Positions 1-9,905 of a DNA stretch of 64,000 nt are shown one piece after another (within the stretch, counting starts at the first letter, position 1; the number at the start of each line of letters is the position of its first letter). This DNA comes from Cymbomonas tetramitiformis. Its lineage: Eukaryota > Chlorophyta > Pyramimonadophyceae > Pyramimonadales > Pyramimonadaceae. The notes below the pieces were generated by a model. The model saw only the letters and a list, made by a program, of their open reading frames with translations. It was not told the origin of the DNA and ran no database searches. The stretch is taken from positions 17,595 through 81,594 of the forward strand of contig LGRX02024759.1 in assembly GCA_001247695.2 (NCBI GenBank). The letters run 5' to 3'. A program made the translations under genes and the position numbers.

Positions 1-483
1 GGTTGATTAAAGGACGGAAAACTTAATTTACACGACTCCGATAAGTTTTGGGCACATTACACAACCTTGAAGTTGGGGAAATAACGGTGGGTAGAAAACT
101 TCGCTTACGGTGGGTATAGCCATTCAACTCTATTTGCAGACTTCTGCAGCTTGGTATAACATCAATATACTTATTTTTTCGATATGTACTTTGATTTTGG
201 TATATAACCGACGTACCTTTTGGTACAATATGTGCTGCCACCTCGCAGACCTCCGACACTTGCACATTCAAATTCAGGTACTATGCACACCAAATATACT
301 ATATACACAGTGCATTCCGATGATATTAGGGTTTGGGTATTTGGGTTCGTTTGGCCCGTTATCAAGTCATTTCTGGCGCATGTGGAGGCTCCATAGAGAT
401 TCGCGGGAGTGTCTAGAACAAGTTGGTCACTGGTGACATGCCGTGATTCGCAGCCAATCATCGGTAATTATTGATACCCTTCG

Positions 484-530
484 GGTGGGTATACCCACCG
501 TAAGCACCTCTTACGGTGGGTATACCCACC
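484..530. repeat. Double palindrome (hairpin of palindromes)
   Basis: Two 21-bp arms at 484-504 and 510-530 are exact reverse complements separated by CACCT. Each arm contains GGTGGGTATACCCACC, which is itself a perfect palindrome. A related sequence (ACGGTGGGTATAGCC) lies near 99-115. This could be the end of a small foldback element, but I could not define a target duplication. Confidence 0.8.
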
Positions 531-657
531 CTTCGTAGAATAGGCACTTTGCGTGGACATGCAAGCGCACGCCCGCCATATTCCATGCGACTTGTCCAAG
601 GAGGCGATGGGAACTATGTGGGGTAAGTGAAATTTTCCAGTTCCCAATTGTGAAAGG

Positions 658-778
658 AATGCCCTTTGAAAGCCTACTGAACATGGCCATATTTGGGCCC
701 TATCCCTCTGGAAACCTACTGGACATGGCCGTATCCGGGCCCTGTCCTTCTAGAAACCTACTGAACATGGCCATACTT
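658..778 (+). repeat. Short tandem repeat, about 45-bp unit
   Basis: Three imperfect units share the core CCTACTGRACATGGCC, spaced about 45-60 bp apart. The reading frame through them is short and unrecognised. Confidence 0.6.
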
Positions 779-793
779 ACCTGTTTATCGCAG

Positions 794-978
794 ACAGTCC
801 AGCATGGAGGCAACGGCGGGAAAGGTACCCCAAGTTCTTCAGCGATCCCCGCAACGTGGTGATCTTAGGATGTGCGGATGGCGCCACGGTGTGGAAGGAC
901 CTGCGCGGAGTTTTCCCGGTGACGTTTCAATACCTCAATATGCACTCCACCATCCGCGGCAAGTTCGTGAACATAGAG
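794..978 (+). pseudogene. Relic exon resembling Tnp2-type transposase
   Basis: An open stretch is bounded by an acceptor-like CGCAG before 794 and a donor-like GAG|GTG after 978. Its translation includes YPKFFSDPRNVVILG, CADGATVWKD, FPVTFQYLNM and RGKFVNIEV. This order resembles the core of Tnp2 transposases of the CACTA/Plavaka group (Pfam Transposase_21), where a DPRNV-LG--DG block is followed by a WPV--NLP--R-K-EN block. No start codon, second exon or element end is visible, so it is a fragment. It lies downstream of gene M on the other strand and may be unrelated to it. The family assignment rests on recalled motif order only. Confidence 0.45.
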
Positions 979-1256
979 GTGTTAACACACTATTCGATGA
1001 AAATGACATTATCATATGTCATTTTTGGATTTATATATATTTCATAAAAATCAGGGTTGAGTGATATTTATGCGCGAAATAGGGATACATAAAGGCAACA
1101 AGGTAGAAAAGTGCAGTATGCGTACAATGAAAACACCGAAATATGCATACATGTATCATTCTTTATTCAAATGTTTACGAGCAGAGTACTTTTCACCCTA
1201 TACCGTCGAGGCATGACTGATACTATCAGTCAGGGCGGTCGACAAATCCTACTATT

Positions 1257-4078
1257 TTATTCAGCATTCTCTTCGGCCTCTTCTACTTCTGATTCGTTCT
1301 CCGACGACTCAACAGCGGCTGCTTCCTTCCCCTTCGCCGTCGGTTCGCTCTTCGTTTTGGGCTTCAACTCGGCATCCTGGTCGGGCTCGGCGTGGAAATT
1401 GATCAGCCGTTGCTGCGCAGAGCTGACCATGTACTGGTCGTGGTCGAAGCCGATCGCGTTCATACCACACCTCATGGCGGCCATGGACGTCGAGCCGACG
1501 CCGCAGCAAGCGTCGAGAATCCAGTTGAGTGGATGGCCGTTCTCATCCGTCTTGCCCGGATTGTCACCGAGCATGTGGCACTGGATCAGCTCCATCAACA
1601 GTGCTAGGGGTTTCTGATGGTTATTCACGACTTTGCCGTCGCGTTTGAACATCTGGTGCACAACTGGGAAGCCGCGCAAAAGTGACGCGCGGCTGTAACG
1701 TTCACCTTCCCCCAGATCAAAGTTGAACATCCACTACGGCTTTTTAGAAGACTCCCCCTGGGCATCGCTCTTTACATGGTACCCCAGGACGCCACATTCA
1801 ACGTCATTGTAGCGTACGGACTTGTTGGGGTTCATGTGCACGTTCTGCTTGTGCCAGAAGAACCGCTCCGCGCGGCCGGAGCAGTAATTGTCAATCACCT
1901 CCAGGAAATCGTTTTGTTGGACGAAACCGCAAAAGATAGCGACTGTCCATGCCGGGGCGGTGGTCTTGGCGTTGAAAGACTCCAGGAACGGTTGCACCTC
2001 CTCCTTGGTCATCGCGTCGGGAGTCTTCTCCTTGTCAAGGGCGTAATTGCAGTCGATGATCGTCCCCGTGAAGGGCAGTCTCGGGACGTCCTTCATATCG
2101 TTCATGCTGCCCTTGATGATCTTCCAACGAGGGAACATCGGCACGTCCTGCTGATGTGTGGGCTCGTCGTCCTCCAGGCCTGCCTCTCCTGGAACCTTAG
2201 CCTCCGGCCCGTCGGTCCGCGCCTCCCGATAGAGTTTGATGTCGACTTTCACCTCGATCTGTTGCAAGCCTTGGATGTGAGCCGCGCTTGGCGCCTGCGC
2301 TTCTTTGAGATTTGCCCCCGCGTTCTCGACGTAATTGAAGATCGCTAGCGGAACTTCCCCAGACCCCCCCCGGCGCGCTCCCCCCTGAGTTGAAGGTAAG
2401 CAGCCGATCAACGACTCGATTTTCTCTTGAGAGCTTCAGTAGGGGGTGAACTCGTCCTTGAAGTCGTCCCAGGTTTGCAATCCCGCCGCGGACACCAAGT
2501 GCTTCTGCACCATGCGTTCCTTCTTGAACTGGCTTATCATCAGGCCCCCCGCTTTTACTGACAACTCCTTGTTAATAATCAGGCGCAGATACGTGTCCAC
2601 CTTGTCGAACTCCGCCTCCCCCGCCAAGCCGCCCAACTTAATCCAGAACGTCATACCCATGGATTTGGCATTGTGGAGAAACTGAGCTTCTTCCACCAAA
2701 ATGCCTGCCCCTCTAGACGAGCCCGCTCCGTGGTCCCCGCCTCCTCGTTGCACCTCGTCTTCCATCTGTAAGTAAAAAAACATTTTTAGCATATCTTAAA
2801 ATATAGAAAAGGATGCTTTGGGAGGGAGAACACTGTTTGAAGCAGAAGTAAAAAGTAATTTACCTGTCGGTTGGAGGTGCCCTTTTTGCCAGTTTTCTTG
2901 GCGGGTCCCTTAGCGGGCGAAGATGAGACCTTGCGCTTTTTGGTCTTCGAAGCCAAAGGGTTTTTCATGCCCTTCAGGTCAAACCTTCTGTAAGCCTCCA
3001 TGATGCTAACGCAGAGGTCCCACGTCTGCGGCCGGAAATTGGCAATTGTCCAGTGCATGAAGTAGTGGTTGATTTGCGTGGCGCCGAACACAGAATGCTT
3101 GGACATCGCTACTTGCTTCACATGCGTCTCCATCGACTGGTTCAAGTGAGACACGGGGTACCAATCTGTGACCCAATCGAGGTGAGCGTTGATGTCATCG
3201 TCCAGCACCTTCACCGTCACCTCTACCTGAGGGAGGGTCTCAGGGTCTCTCTCGTGCTCAGACGTCTCGTCCACATTCTCGATGTACTGGAATCCCTTGG
3301 GATATTTCTCGGGATCCGGGACTGAAAATCCATGCTCTGATTCGAACTCCGCCATTTTTTCCACCAGCCCTCCGACCTCGTAATACCCAGGTTGACAAGG
3401 GGTACCCCGTTCGGTGTCCTCGGGGACGCTGGCGATGAACTCGGAGATCAACGCTTCTCGGTAAACCTTGTACACGACCCCATGCTTTTCGAAAAGGGTC
3501 GAACGGAGCCCTTGCATGGACTGAGTGTTGTCTTTGCCGTTCTGCTTCTGGTCGATCATGTTCTGCATCTCGCCTAAGAACCGAATCATGTCAGGCGTGA
3601 GACCGATGTAGATCTTGCTCTCGAAGTACGCGAAGGCTATCTCCAACGGGATTTCCTCGTGACACTCGTCGGTGGCTTGATAACAGTGCTGGTGCCCAAA
3701 AACCTTGCCTCTGTATCCTCCCCTCAGAGCTTTTTTCAGGGAGAATTCGGCACGGGTTTTGACATCGTCGATCGCAACAAGACCCGCATTGAAAGGGGCC
3801 CACGGGTTCTCCTTCCTGCTGGACTTGATCTCGTTCACCCAGCCCCTCTCTTGATCCCGGCAGGCCTCGTACCCCGTCGCGTGGTACAGGCATTTGATGG
3901 GGAGACGAAACACACTCCCTTGCTCCGCCGCCTCGTCGAAATCCATCGGATTCGGCCACCGGTGCTCCATCTCGATTTGCATGCACAGCTCTGCTTTCTC
4001 CTCATATTCCATCTTTGCTGCATGCTCCACTTTCAGCTTAGCGTGCCACCCACATGCAGCCACCTCGGCCGCCTTCCT
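1257..4078 (-). pseudogene. Gene M, 3' part: N4/N6 methyltransferase-like, broken
   Basis: This is the 3' part of a methyltransferase-like gene. Exon 2 runs from 4078 (where E0 is inserted) to 2864; a 98-bp intron occupies 2863-2766 (CAG|GTAAAT...TTACAG); exon 3 runs 2765-1257. In exon 3 the order of motifs fits a beta-class N4/N6 DNA methyltransferase: GTIIDCNYALD in the place of motif IV, a WHKQN segment, then HQKPLALLMELI (motif X-like), then LDACCGVGSTSMAAM with IGFDHD (SAM-binding motif I). The catalytic D-P-P-Y is replaced by D-C-N-Y. Two stop codons lie in frame without any frameshift: TGA at 2438-2436 and TAG at 1736-1734. The C-terminus is acidic and ends at TGA 1259-1257. I infer a nonfunctional copy of a mobile-element methyltransferase. 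The target base and substrate are unknown. Confidence 0.65.
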
Positions 4079-4081
4079 TGC
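3233..4081. repeat. 849-bp direct repeat, copy A
   Basis: This segment of gene M exon 2 is repeated at 7258-8106 with no length difference and about eight substitutions that I can count. Copy A runs into the E0 5' LTR at 4079; the last three bases are shared by chance with the LTR start. The pair is a segmental duplication flanking E0, not an LTR pair. Confidence 0.9.
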
Positions 4082-4270
4082 TGGATTCAGTGCACCGTAG
4101 GTCATACCGTGCATGACTCCGTTCGACTGTACCAGTACTCGTACAGTACTTGGTGACAGATACCTAGGTCATAGATGCATTATATATTCGTTTCCCTTTA
4201 TAATCAGTACACACTTGTATGAGAACCTTTCAGTGACCACCCGATATAATACGGTATATTATATCTCACA
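4079..4270 (+). repeat. E0 5' LTR (192 bp, inferred end)
   Basis: It starts TGCTGG, like the LTRs of E1 and E2, and ends ...CTCACA just before the conserved GGT that opens the internal region. No second copy exists in the window, so the right end is inferred by analogy. Confidence 0.6.
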
Positions 4271-4310
4271 GGTTATGGGATATTACCCCGCTTTTATCAC
4301 TGCTGACTTT

Positions 4311-4325
4311 GCCATGATTGGCTAA
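4311..4325 (+). promoter_or_regulatory. E0 leader hairpin with Met-Ile-Gly-stop mini-ORF
   Basis: GCCATGATTGGCTAA: GCCA pairs with TGGC and the loop holds the start codon. The frame reads ATG ATT GGC TAA. Equivalent sites exist in E1, E2 and E3 at 44-59 bp after the LTR. Confidence 0.65.
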
Positions 4326-4407
4326 GCTTTTCCGCTTGGCGGGGCGTTGGGGCCTCGCGAGGTGTTGAATTGGCCATTTTAGGGCGTGCGGCTTGCACCA
4401 TGTTGCG

Positions 4408-4660
4408 GTGAGATTTCGAGTTGGAACTTTCGGCAACTTCTTCGAGTGTCCGCGTTGGATTTTGTTTTAGACTGGGCTTGATCACCCCTGTCAACATCTC
4501 CTTGGCCGTCGCGTGTACGACTTCGTTGATTTCGTTCGACCCCATCTTCTTCTTACTCCGCAACTGCATTTCGGTCGCCCGCCACCTTACAATTTGACAC
4601 TCGCCTTTTCCCCAACCCCCTCCTATAGGAATTTAATCTGACGACTTCATCCTCCGTTAG
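4408..4660 (+). other. E0 predicted leader intron
   Basis: Donor TTGCG|GTGAGA at 4408 and acceptor CATCCTCCGTTAG ending at 4660. After removal, the first ATG downstream is the gag start at 4683. The same arrangement is seen in E1-E3. Confidence 0.5.
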
Positions 4661-4682
4661 TACACCGGCCGTGGGCGCTAGA

Positions 4683-7061
4683 ATGCGCCTAGACTCAATT
4701 TTTGCTAGGAACGTGGGTGCTCGCTATAAGAGCACCCCGCAGTCAGCAAAAGTTGTACTCGCTGCTGCTGACAGGACACGCGGCAATGCCGTTTTACAAT
4801 CATCCTGGGACACTGACGTCGTTAAACGTGTTGCAAAGGACACCTTAGGTACTAAGGCGTCCTCATTTTCCGGAAGTGAACCTCATCGTCAACTTCTTTG
4901 GGATTCCTTGGTTACTGCCTTGGAGGCATCATTTGTCAACAAGGACAACGCCAACGAGGACATCTCTGACCTCGTGGACGTCACCGAGGAGGTTCACCCA
5001 ATCTTCAACGACATTTTACTTCGTGCGTTGGTCTCTTTGACAACGCCCCACTCTCCAGCTCGAAGGTGGGTTGACGCTTCGGCTCGGATTTCTCCGCGCG
5101 ACGGTAAGCGTGCCCTCCTTGAGATCACCAAGCGGCTGCTGCCGCCTGGGCATCGACCGCTCCGCCATCACGAGGAGCTCTTGAGCATTTCTTTTGGGTC
5201 CTCTGTTGATCCAGAGCCCTTGGTGGCCCAATTTGATGAGTGCCTAAAGGCGATTGCGGCTAGCGGAGCCGGTGCTCTGGACGACGAGGCTGCCAAGAGG
5301 CAGCTCCTAGCGGCACTGGACACCGAATTTTACAAGGAGGTGATCACCCCGCTTCGCCTTGACACTGAATTGGCGAAGGTGAGCATCGAGGAGGTTTACA
5401 CTCACATTCTGGAAGTGTGGTGGTGTGCGAACCCTAATGGCCCTCCCACCCGCCCCAAGGCAGCCGCGCCTATCCAGACGCACACGCCTCTCGGATTGGC
5501 TTACGCAGGTGACGAGCAGAGTGACATCTCGGACTTCCTCGAGGAGTTCGCTCGTATCATTGGTGAGGCCTCTACCCTACTTACCTCCCTCCGTCATGAC
5601 GAGCGCGAAGTTGCACGCGACACACCGCCGCCACGGAGTGATTTTCCCCGTAGGCATGGGGGCGGTGGTGTGAAATTTACACCGTCCAAGTGGCGCGACG
5701 AGCGGAACCGTCGGACCGACGGTAAATTTCACGGCCGTAACCGTCACGTGGGATGGAAGCATCGCTTCGCGGCCTCCCCACTCCCTAAAGGCGGGAATTG
5801 GTCTCAATCGCATCGGACGCAGGGTGCCAGGTGCATATCTTTCCATTCTGCATCGTCGGCCTTCGTTCAGGAGTGCCCCCTCTGCCCTGGGCACTTTCAT
5901 GACACGGCGCGTTGCCCAACGGTGTGTGGTTCATGTGATGTGGGACTTCGTAATGCCGCCATGGACTTGGACGAGGTCGTTTCGGACTTTCAAGCCGCTT
6001 TCGACGACGAGGACGACAAGGGATTTGCTGAGCTATGCCAGCGGCACGACCGGCCTTTGGTACGTGACGACCCGGAGCCTTTCACGTACCCGGTGGAGCA
6101 CGATGTGGGCTTGCGTGCTCACTATGCGGGCTTGGGTCGTGGTGCGTCGGACGCCGGCATGGAGGATGTTCTCTCCGACGAGGCACGGGGCGTCCTTGAG
6201 TCCCTGCGGTCTGCGGCTACGGCTGCGCAGGTAGGTGGTGCTACCGCAGCTGGTAAGCAACCACCGCTGCACATCGGCACTTTGTCTGTGCCGCAGGTGG
6301 TGTGCGATGCGCCACCACCTGCCAATCACGAGATCGACACGGGGCTTTACCCTATTTCGGCATCGGACCCCGCTTCTTTCAGGTCTCCTTTCGAGGAGCC
6401 ACTACATGTATCTTTTATGGACCGTGTAATGCCGACATGCCCTGACACCTCTCTTAAATTGTGCTCGATTGACTCGGTTCACGAGTCGGGTCACCCGGGA
6501 GAGCTTTCCGTGATCGACGATGACGACGACTCCGACGGTTATTCCTTTTCCGGAGACGAGATTCCCTCGGCCCCACCGGCTACACGATCACGTGTCGGTG
6601 TGGCAACATTGCCGAGAGTATTCTCTTTTGCATCTCTAGCCCTGCCCGCACTCATGTGTCTTGCATGTGTGTCAGCGGTTCAGGGTTCGGTGGTGCTCGA
6701 TCGAGCCCCTGGATTCACCGCAGCGGTACATCCCACTGGGGTGACTGCCGACAGTTTGTCTGCCTTGCCGTACTGTTTTGCTTTCGGCATTCCTTTTCCT
6801 TCTGTGGTTTCGGCAGGTCTGAATTCTGATTTTCAATTTTCGGAATTCCTAATTTTGCTCTACGAATCTTTTCCTGCCTCTGGCTTCTGGTCTTGGCTTC
6901 TGGATTATGGTTGTGGCTTCTGGTTCTGGACTCTGGCTTCTGGACTCTGGTTCTGGATTATGGCTTCTGGGCTCTGGTTCTGGTTGAACATCTTTGACAC
7001 TGACAACTTCTTCAACTCTGGTGAACTCTGCAACTTTGTAGACCACTTTGAAAGTGGCTGA
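4683..7061 (+). CDS. E0 gag-like protein with zinc knuckle and membrane segment
   Basis: This single intact ORF encodes about 792 aa and is the only long ORF of E0. The N-terminal half is helical and shares with E1-E3 a block reading SPARRWVDAS...DGKRALLE. A canonical CX2CX4HX4C zinc knuckle (CPLCPGHFHDTARC) lies at 5874-5914, as in retroviral-type Gag nucleocapsids. An acidic run (DDDDDSDG) precedes a hydrophobic segment around 6616-6690 (SFASLALPALMCLACVSA), so the C-terminus should cross or enter a membrane. The last about 60 residues contain a W/F/G-rich repeat (6880-6990). I see no protease, reverse transcriptase or integrase motif. The role, inferred, is particle formation for an element mobilised in trans. 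The start is the first ATG after the predicted leader intron. Confidence 0.7.
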   Translation: MRLDSIFARNVGARYKSTPQSAKVVLAAADRTRGNAVLQSSWDTDVVKRVAKDTLGTKASSFSGSEPHRQLLWDSLVTALEASFVNKDNANEDISDLVDVTEEVHPIFNDILLRALVSLTTPHSPARRWVDASARISPRDGKRALLEITKRLLPPGHRPLRHHEELLSISFGSSVDPEPLVAQFDECLKAIAASGAGALDDEAAKRQLLAALDTEFYKEVITPLRLDTELAKVSIEEVYTHILEVWWCANPNGPPTRPKAAAPIQTHTPLGLAYAGDEQSDISDFLEEFARIIGEASTLLTSLRHDEREVARDTPPPRSDFPRRHGGGGVKFTPSKWRDERNRRTDGKFHGRNRHVGWKHRFAASPLPKGGNWSQSHRTQGARCISFHSASSAFVQECPLCPGHFHDTARCPTVCGSCDVGLRNAAMDLDEVVSDFQAAFDDEDDKGFAELCQRHDRPLVRDDPEPFTYPVEHDVGLRAHYAGLGRGASDAGMEDVLSDEARGVLESLRSAATAAQVGGATAAGKQPPLHIGTLSVPQVVCDAPPPANHEIDTGLYPISASDPASFRSPFEEPLHVSFMDRVMPTCPDTSLKLCSIDSVHESGHPGELSVIDDDDDSDGYSFSGDEIPSAPPATRSRVGVATLPRVFSFASLALPALMCLACVSAVQGSVVLDRAPGFTAAVHPTGVTADSLSALPYCFAFGIPFPSVVSAGLNSDFQFSEFLILLYESFPASGFWSWLLDYGCGFWFWTLASGLWFWIMASGLWFWLNIFDTDNFFNSGELCNFVDHFESG
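6870..6995 (+). repeat. Coding minisatellite in E0 gag
   Basis: Imperfect repeats of TCTGGNTTCTGG and GGATTATGGCTTCTGG encode repeated L/F-W-x-W and ASGLWFW motifs near the C-terminus. E1-E3 lack them, so the tail was added or expanded in E0 only. Confidence 0.75.
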
Positions 7062-7257
7062 GTGTCCGCAAGATTGAGCTGTAGGAACTTAGCTTGCAAG
7101 CAGTATCCTAGCAGCAGTTTTAGAAAGGGACCGCCCTGGCTAAAGCACAGGCCTTCCTCTAGCAGTTTCCAGCTCCTAGCTGTTTGTTGTTTCGGAACTT
7201 TGGACTTTGTCTGTGAGCCGCTCTCTGCCACCTGAACAGCACTCCGTACAGCTCAGA

Positions 7258-8106
7258 GAGGGTCTCAGGGTCTCCCTCGTGCTCAGACGTCTCGTCCACA
7301 TTCTCGATGTACTGGAATCCCTTGGGATATTTCTCGGGATCCGGGACTGAAAATCCATGCTCTGATTCGAACTCCGCCATTTTTTCCACCAGCCCTCCGA
7401 CCCCGTAATATCCAGGTTGATAAGGGGTACCCCGTTCGGTGTCCTCGGGGACGCTGGCGATGAACTCGGAGATCAACGCTTCTCGGTAAACCTTGTACAC
7501 GACCCCATGCTTTTCGAAAAGGGTCGAACGGAGCCCTTGCATGAACTGAGTGTTGTCTTTGCCGTTCTGCTTCTGGTCGATCATGTTCTGCATCTCGCCT
7601 AAGAACCGAATCATGTCAGGCGTGAGACCGATGTAGATCTTGCTCTCGAAGTACGCGAAGGCTATCTCCAACGGGATTTCCTCGTGACACTCGTCGGTGG
7701 CTTGATAACAGTGCTGGTGCCCAAAAACCTTGCCTCTGTATCCTCCCCTCAGAGCTTTTTTCAGGGAGAATTCGGCACGGGTTTTGACATCGTCGATCGC
7801 AACAAGACCCGCATTGAAAGGGGCCCACGGGTTCTCCTTCCTGCTCGACTTGATCTCGTTCACCCAGCCCCTCTCTTGATCCCGGCAGGCCTCGTACCCC
7901 GTCGCGTGGTACAGGCATTTAATGGGGAGACGAAACACACTCCCTTGCTCCGCCGCCTCGTCGAAATCCATCGGATTCGGCCACCGGTGCTCCATCTCGA
8001 TTTGCTTGCACAGCTCTGCTTTCTCCTCATATTCCATCTTTGCTGCATGCTCCACTTTCAGCTTAGCGTGCCACCCACATGCAGCCACCTCGGCCGCCTT
8101 CCTTGC
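7258..8106. repeat. 849-bp direct repeat, copy B (empty E0 site)
   Basis: This is the second copy of the gene M exon 2 segment. At 8103-8110 it continues uninterrupted (CCTTGCCTCA) through the position where copy A is interrupted by E0, so it preserves the unoccupied insertion site. Confidence 0.9.
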
Positions 8107-8247
8107 CTCAGATGGGGTGGCCACTTGAGACATATCCACATTAGCGCCCGCTCCAGTATACGCTCTGGAGCCACCAGGTCCTTTAAGGGCGCGTTCGGCA
8201 GCACGCTGCACATCCGTTCTCCTGGCAGCCTGGGACAAGACGAAACT

Positions 8248-8523
8248 GTTCATTAGCTAATGAACGCCTTCCGCCCCGGTACGGGCTAAAGGCGCGCGTT
8301 TCGAGGCGGAAAGCGTTCATTAGCTAATGAACGCCTTCCGCCCCGGTGCAGGCTCAGGGCGCGCGTTTCGAGGCCGAATGCGTTCATTAGCTAATGAACG
8401 CCTTCCGCCCCGGTCCAGGCTCAGGGCGCGCGTTTCGAGGCCGAAAGCGTTCATTAGCTAATGAACGCCTTCCGCCCCGGTCCAGGCTCAGGGCGCGCGT
8501 TTCGAGGCCGAAGGCGTTCATTA
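8248..8523. repeat. Palindromic array 1, left part (67-bp units)
   Basis: There are four units of 67 bp. Each has the palindrome GTTCATTAGCTAATGAAC plus a GC-rich spacer beginning GCCTTCCGCCCCGG. The spacer ends are near-complementary (CCTTC/GAAGG). The array sits 18 bp from the intron acceptor of gene M and continues after the inserted TIR element at 9595. Confidence 0.9.
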
Positions 8524-9594
8524 TGGCTACTGCCCGACAGTCCTTGTGGGAGGACCGAAACGGCGTTGGGTCCTCCCACAAGGACCGGTGTTGCGGGAAT
8601 TTTTTTAGCCGTCCTCTTGACGGTCTTAGTGCCTACCCTTCAGTTTTTAGTACACTTAGGACCTAAACTGAGTGTCCATATGCGCCATCAACCGTATATC
8701 GTCATAAAATGACTATATCCAATGCATTTGTAGCACGTACCCTATCATTTTTGAGTTGCAACTTTTGGAGGACGTTCAAAAACATGCCATGCCATTCAAA
8801 TATTTTAATCCAATAGAATTCCAGGTCAAACAAGCCGCCCAAGTACAAAATTTTATCCTAACATCATACCCAATCATACTTGCAAGATTATACATGTTGG
8901 CGACCTCATATTGGGTGTATATACGCACTCAAATCGACCTTACAGCTGTAAAAAACATTTTTGATCCAAGATTTTCAAATGTTTTTTTCGTTACTACGGA
9001 TACTATGAATGCCAAATAGTGTTCGGATATGATAGATGTATGATGTGCCACGTCGCATACTTCATGTAAACATGTTTATCGATTTTTAGAATGCTTAAGC
9101 ATGTCAATATGTGCAGTAGTCTACTCGGAACATTGCTTTGGAATTCGGCGAGAGCAGATTTTTGGATGGCCGATTTTGATGAAATCTATTTTTTTCGTGG
9201 GTGCATGACATTGTGAGGGATATATACCGCAGTATTGTGGATTCCGAAGATGTTGTACATTGTATAGGGCACGAAAAGGTCATGTTGAAGTATTTTTTAA
9301 GTGCAGTGGGCACTAGGAAGGCCACTTAGTGAGTGTAGGTGGGTTGGGAACTTCCGGTCCTTGTGGGAGGACCGGCCCTTTTATTTAATTTCGAGCGGTT
9401 TCACCCCCACTTTTCAATAACGTAAACCACATCGCTACACCGAGTATTACACCCAACACACGTTTTTAGATAATTATTGGACACCTAAATATGACCCCAA
9501 AGCACTCATATACCAACTATATCGAAAAAACGCGGCATATATCCCAAATTGACTTCGGTCCTTGTGGGAGGACCGGACCTTCGGGTAGTAGCCA
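8524..9594. mobile_element. 1071-bp TIR element inserted in array 1
   Basis: Ends are inverted: TGGCTACTGCCCGACAGTCC on the left, and the reverse complement of the right end begins TGGCTACTACCCGAAGGTCC (3 differences in 20). The flanks are ATTA at 8520-8523 and 9595-9598, a 4-bp target duplication, and removing the element restores a normal array palindrome. Inside, GTCCTTGTGGGAGGAC occurs three times directly and once inverted (8540-8585, about 9357, about 9560). No transposase is encoded, so it is non-autonomous. The superfamily cannot be assigned. Confidence 0.8.
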
Positions 9595-9905
9595 ATTAGC
9601 TAATGAACGCCTTCCGCCCCGGTCCAGGCTCAGGGCGCGCGTTTCGAGGCCGAAGGCGTTCATTAGCTAATGAACGCCTTCCGCCCCGGTCCAGGCTCAG
9701 GGCGCGCGTTTCGAGGCCGAAAGCGTTCATTAGATAATGAACGCCTTCCGCCCCGGTCCAGGCTCAGGGCGCGCGTTTCGAGGCCGAAAGCGTTCATTAG
9801 CTATTGAACGCCTTCCGCCCCTGTCCAGGCTCAGGGCGCGCGTTTCGAGGCCGAAGGCGTTCATTAGCTAATGAACGCGCCTTCCGCCCAGGGACAGGCT
9901 CAAGG
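9595..9905. repeat. Palindromic array 1, right part
   Basis: The array continues after the TIR element with four more 67-bp units. Two palindromes carry point changes (ATTAGATAATG, AGCTATTGAAC). The last partial unit ends about 15 bp before the inferred donor GTACGT of the gene M intron. Confidence 0.85.

Larger units (their letters stand above)
1..793. other. Non-coding repeat-rich stretch
   Basis: I see no supported gene here. The stretch holds a GGTGGGTATACCCACC double palindrome, a related single copy near 88-115, and a short tandem repeat at 658-778. Both are listed separately. The short reading frames have no recognisable motif. Confidence 0.6.
4079..7257 (+). mobile_element. E0: gag-only LTR element lacking its 3' LTR
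   Basis: E0 belongs to the same structural family as E1-E3. It starts with TGCTGGATTC at 4079 inside gene M. The 5' LTR is inferred to end at 4270, because the next bases (GGTTATGG) match the start of the internal region in the other elements. Then come the mini-ORF hairpin, a leader intron, one long gag-like ORF and a 3' region. The 3' region shares GGGACCGCCCTG with E2. No 3' LTR is present: at about 7240-7257 the sequence passes directly into copy B of the gene M duplication. The 5' flank ends TTCCT, but no matching target duplication survives on the right. Confidence 0.75.

Noticed and set aside
3233..8106. The 849-bp direct repeats as LTRs of E0
   Set aside because: They are coding segments of gene M, copy B contains the empty insertion site, and E0 has its own short LTR start at 4079.
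8229..8253. Gene M starting at the ATG at 8253
   Set aside because: That ATG lies in the array palindrome, and a good splice acceptor at 8230 joins in phase to exon 1 at 9922.
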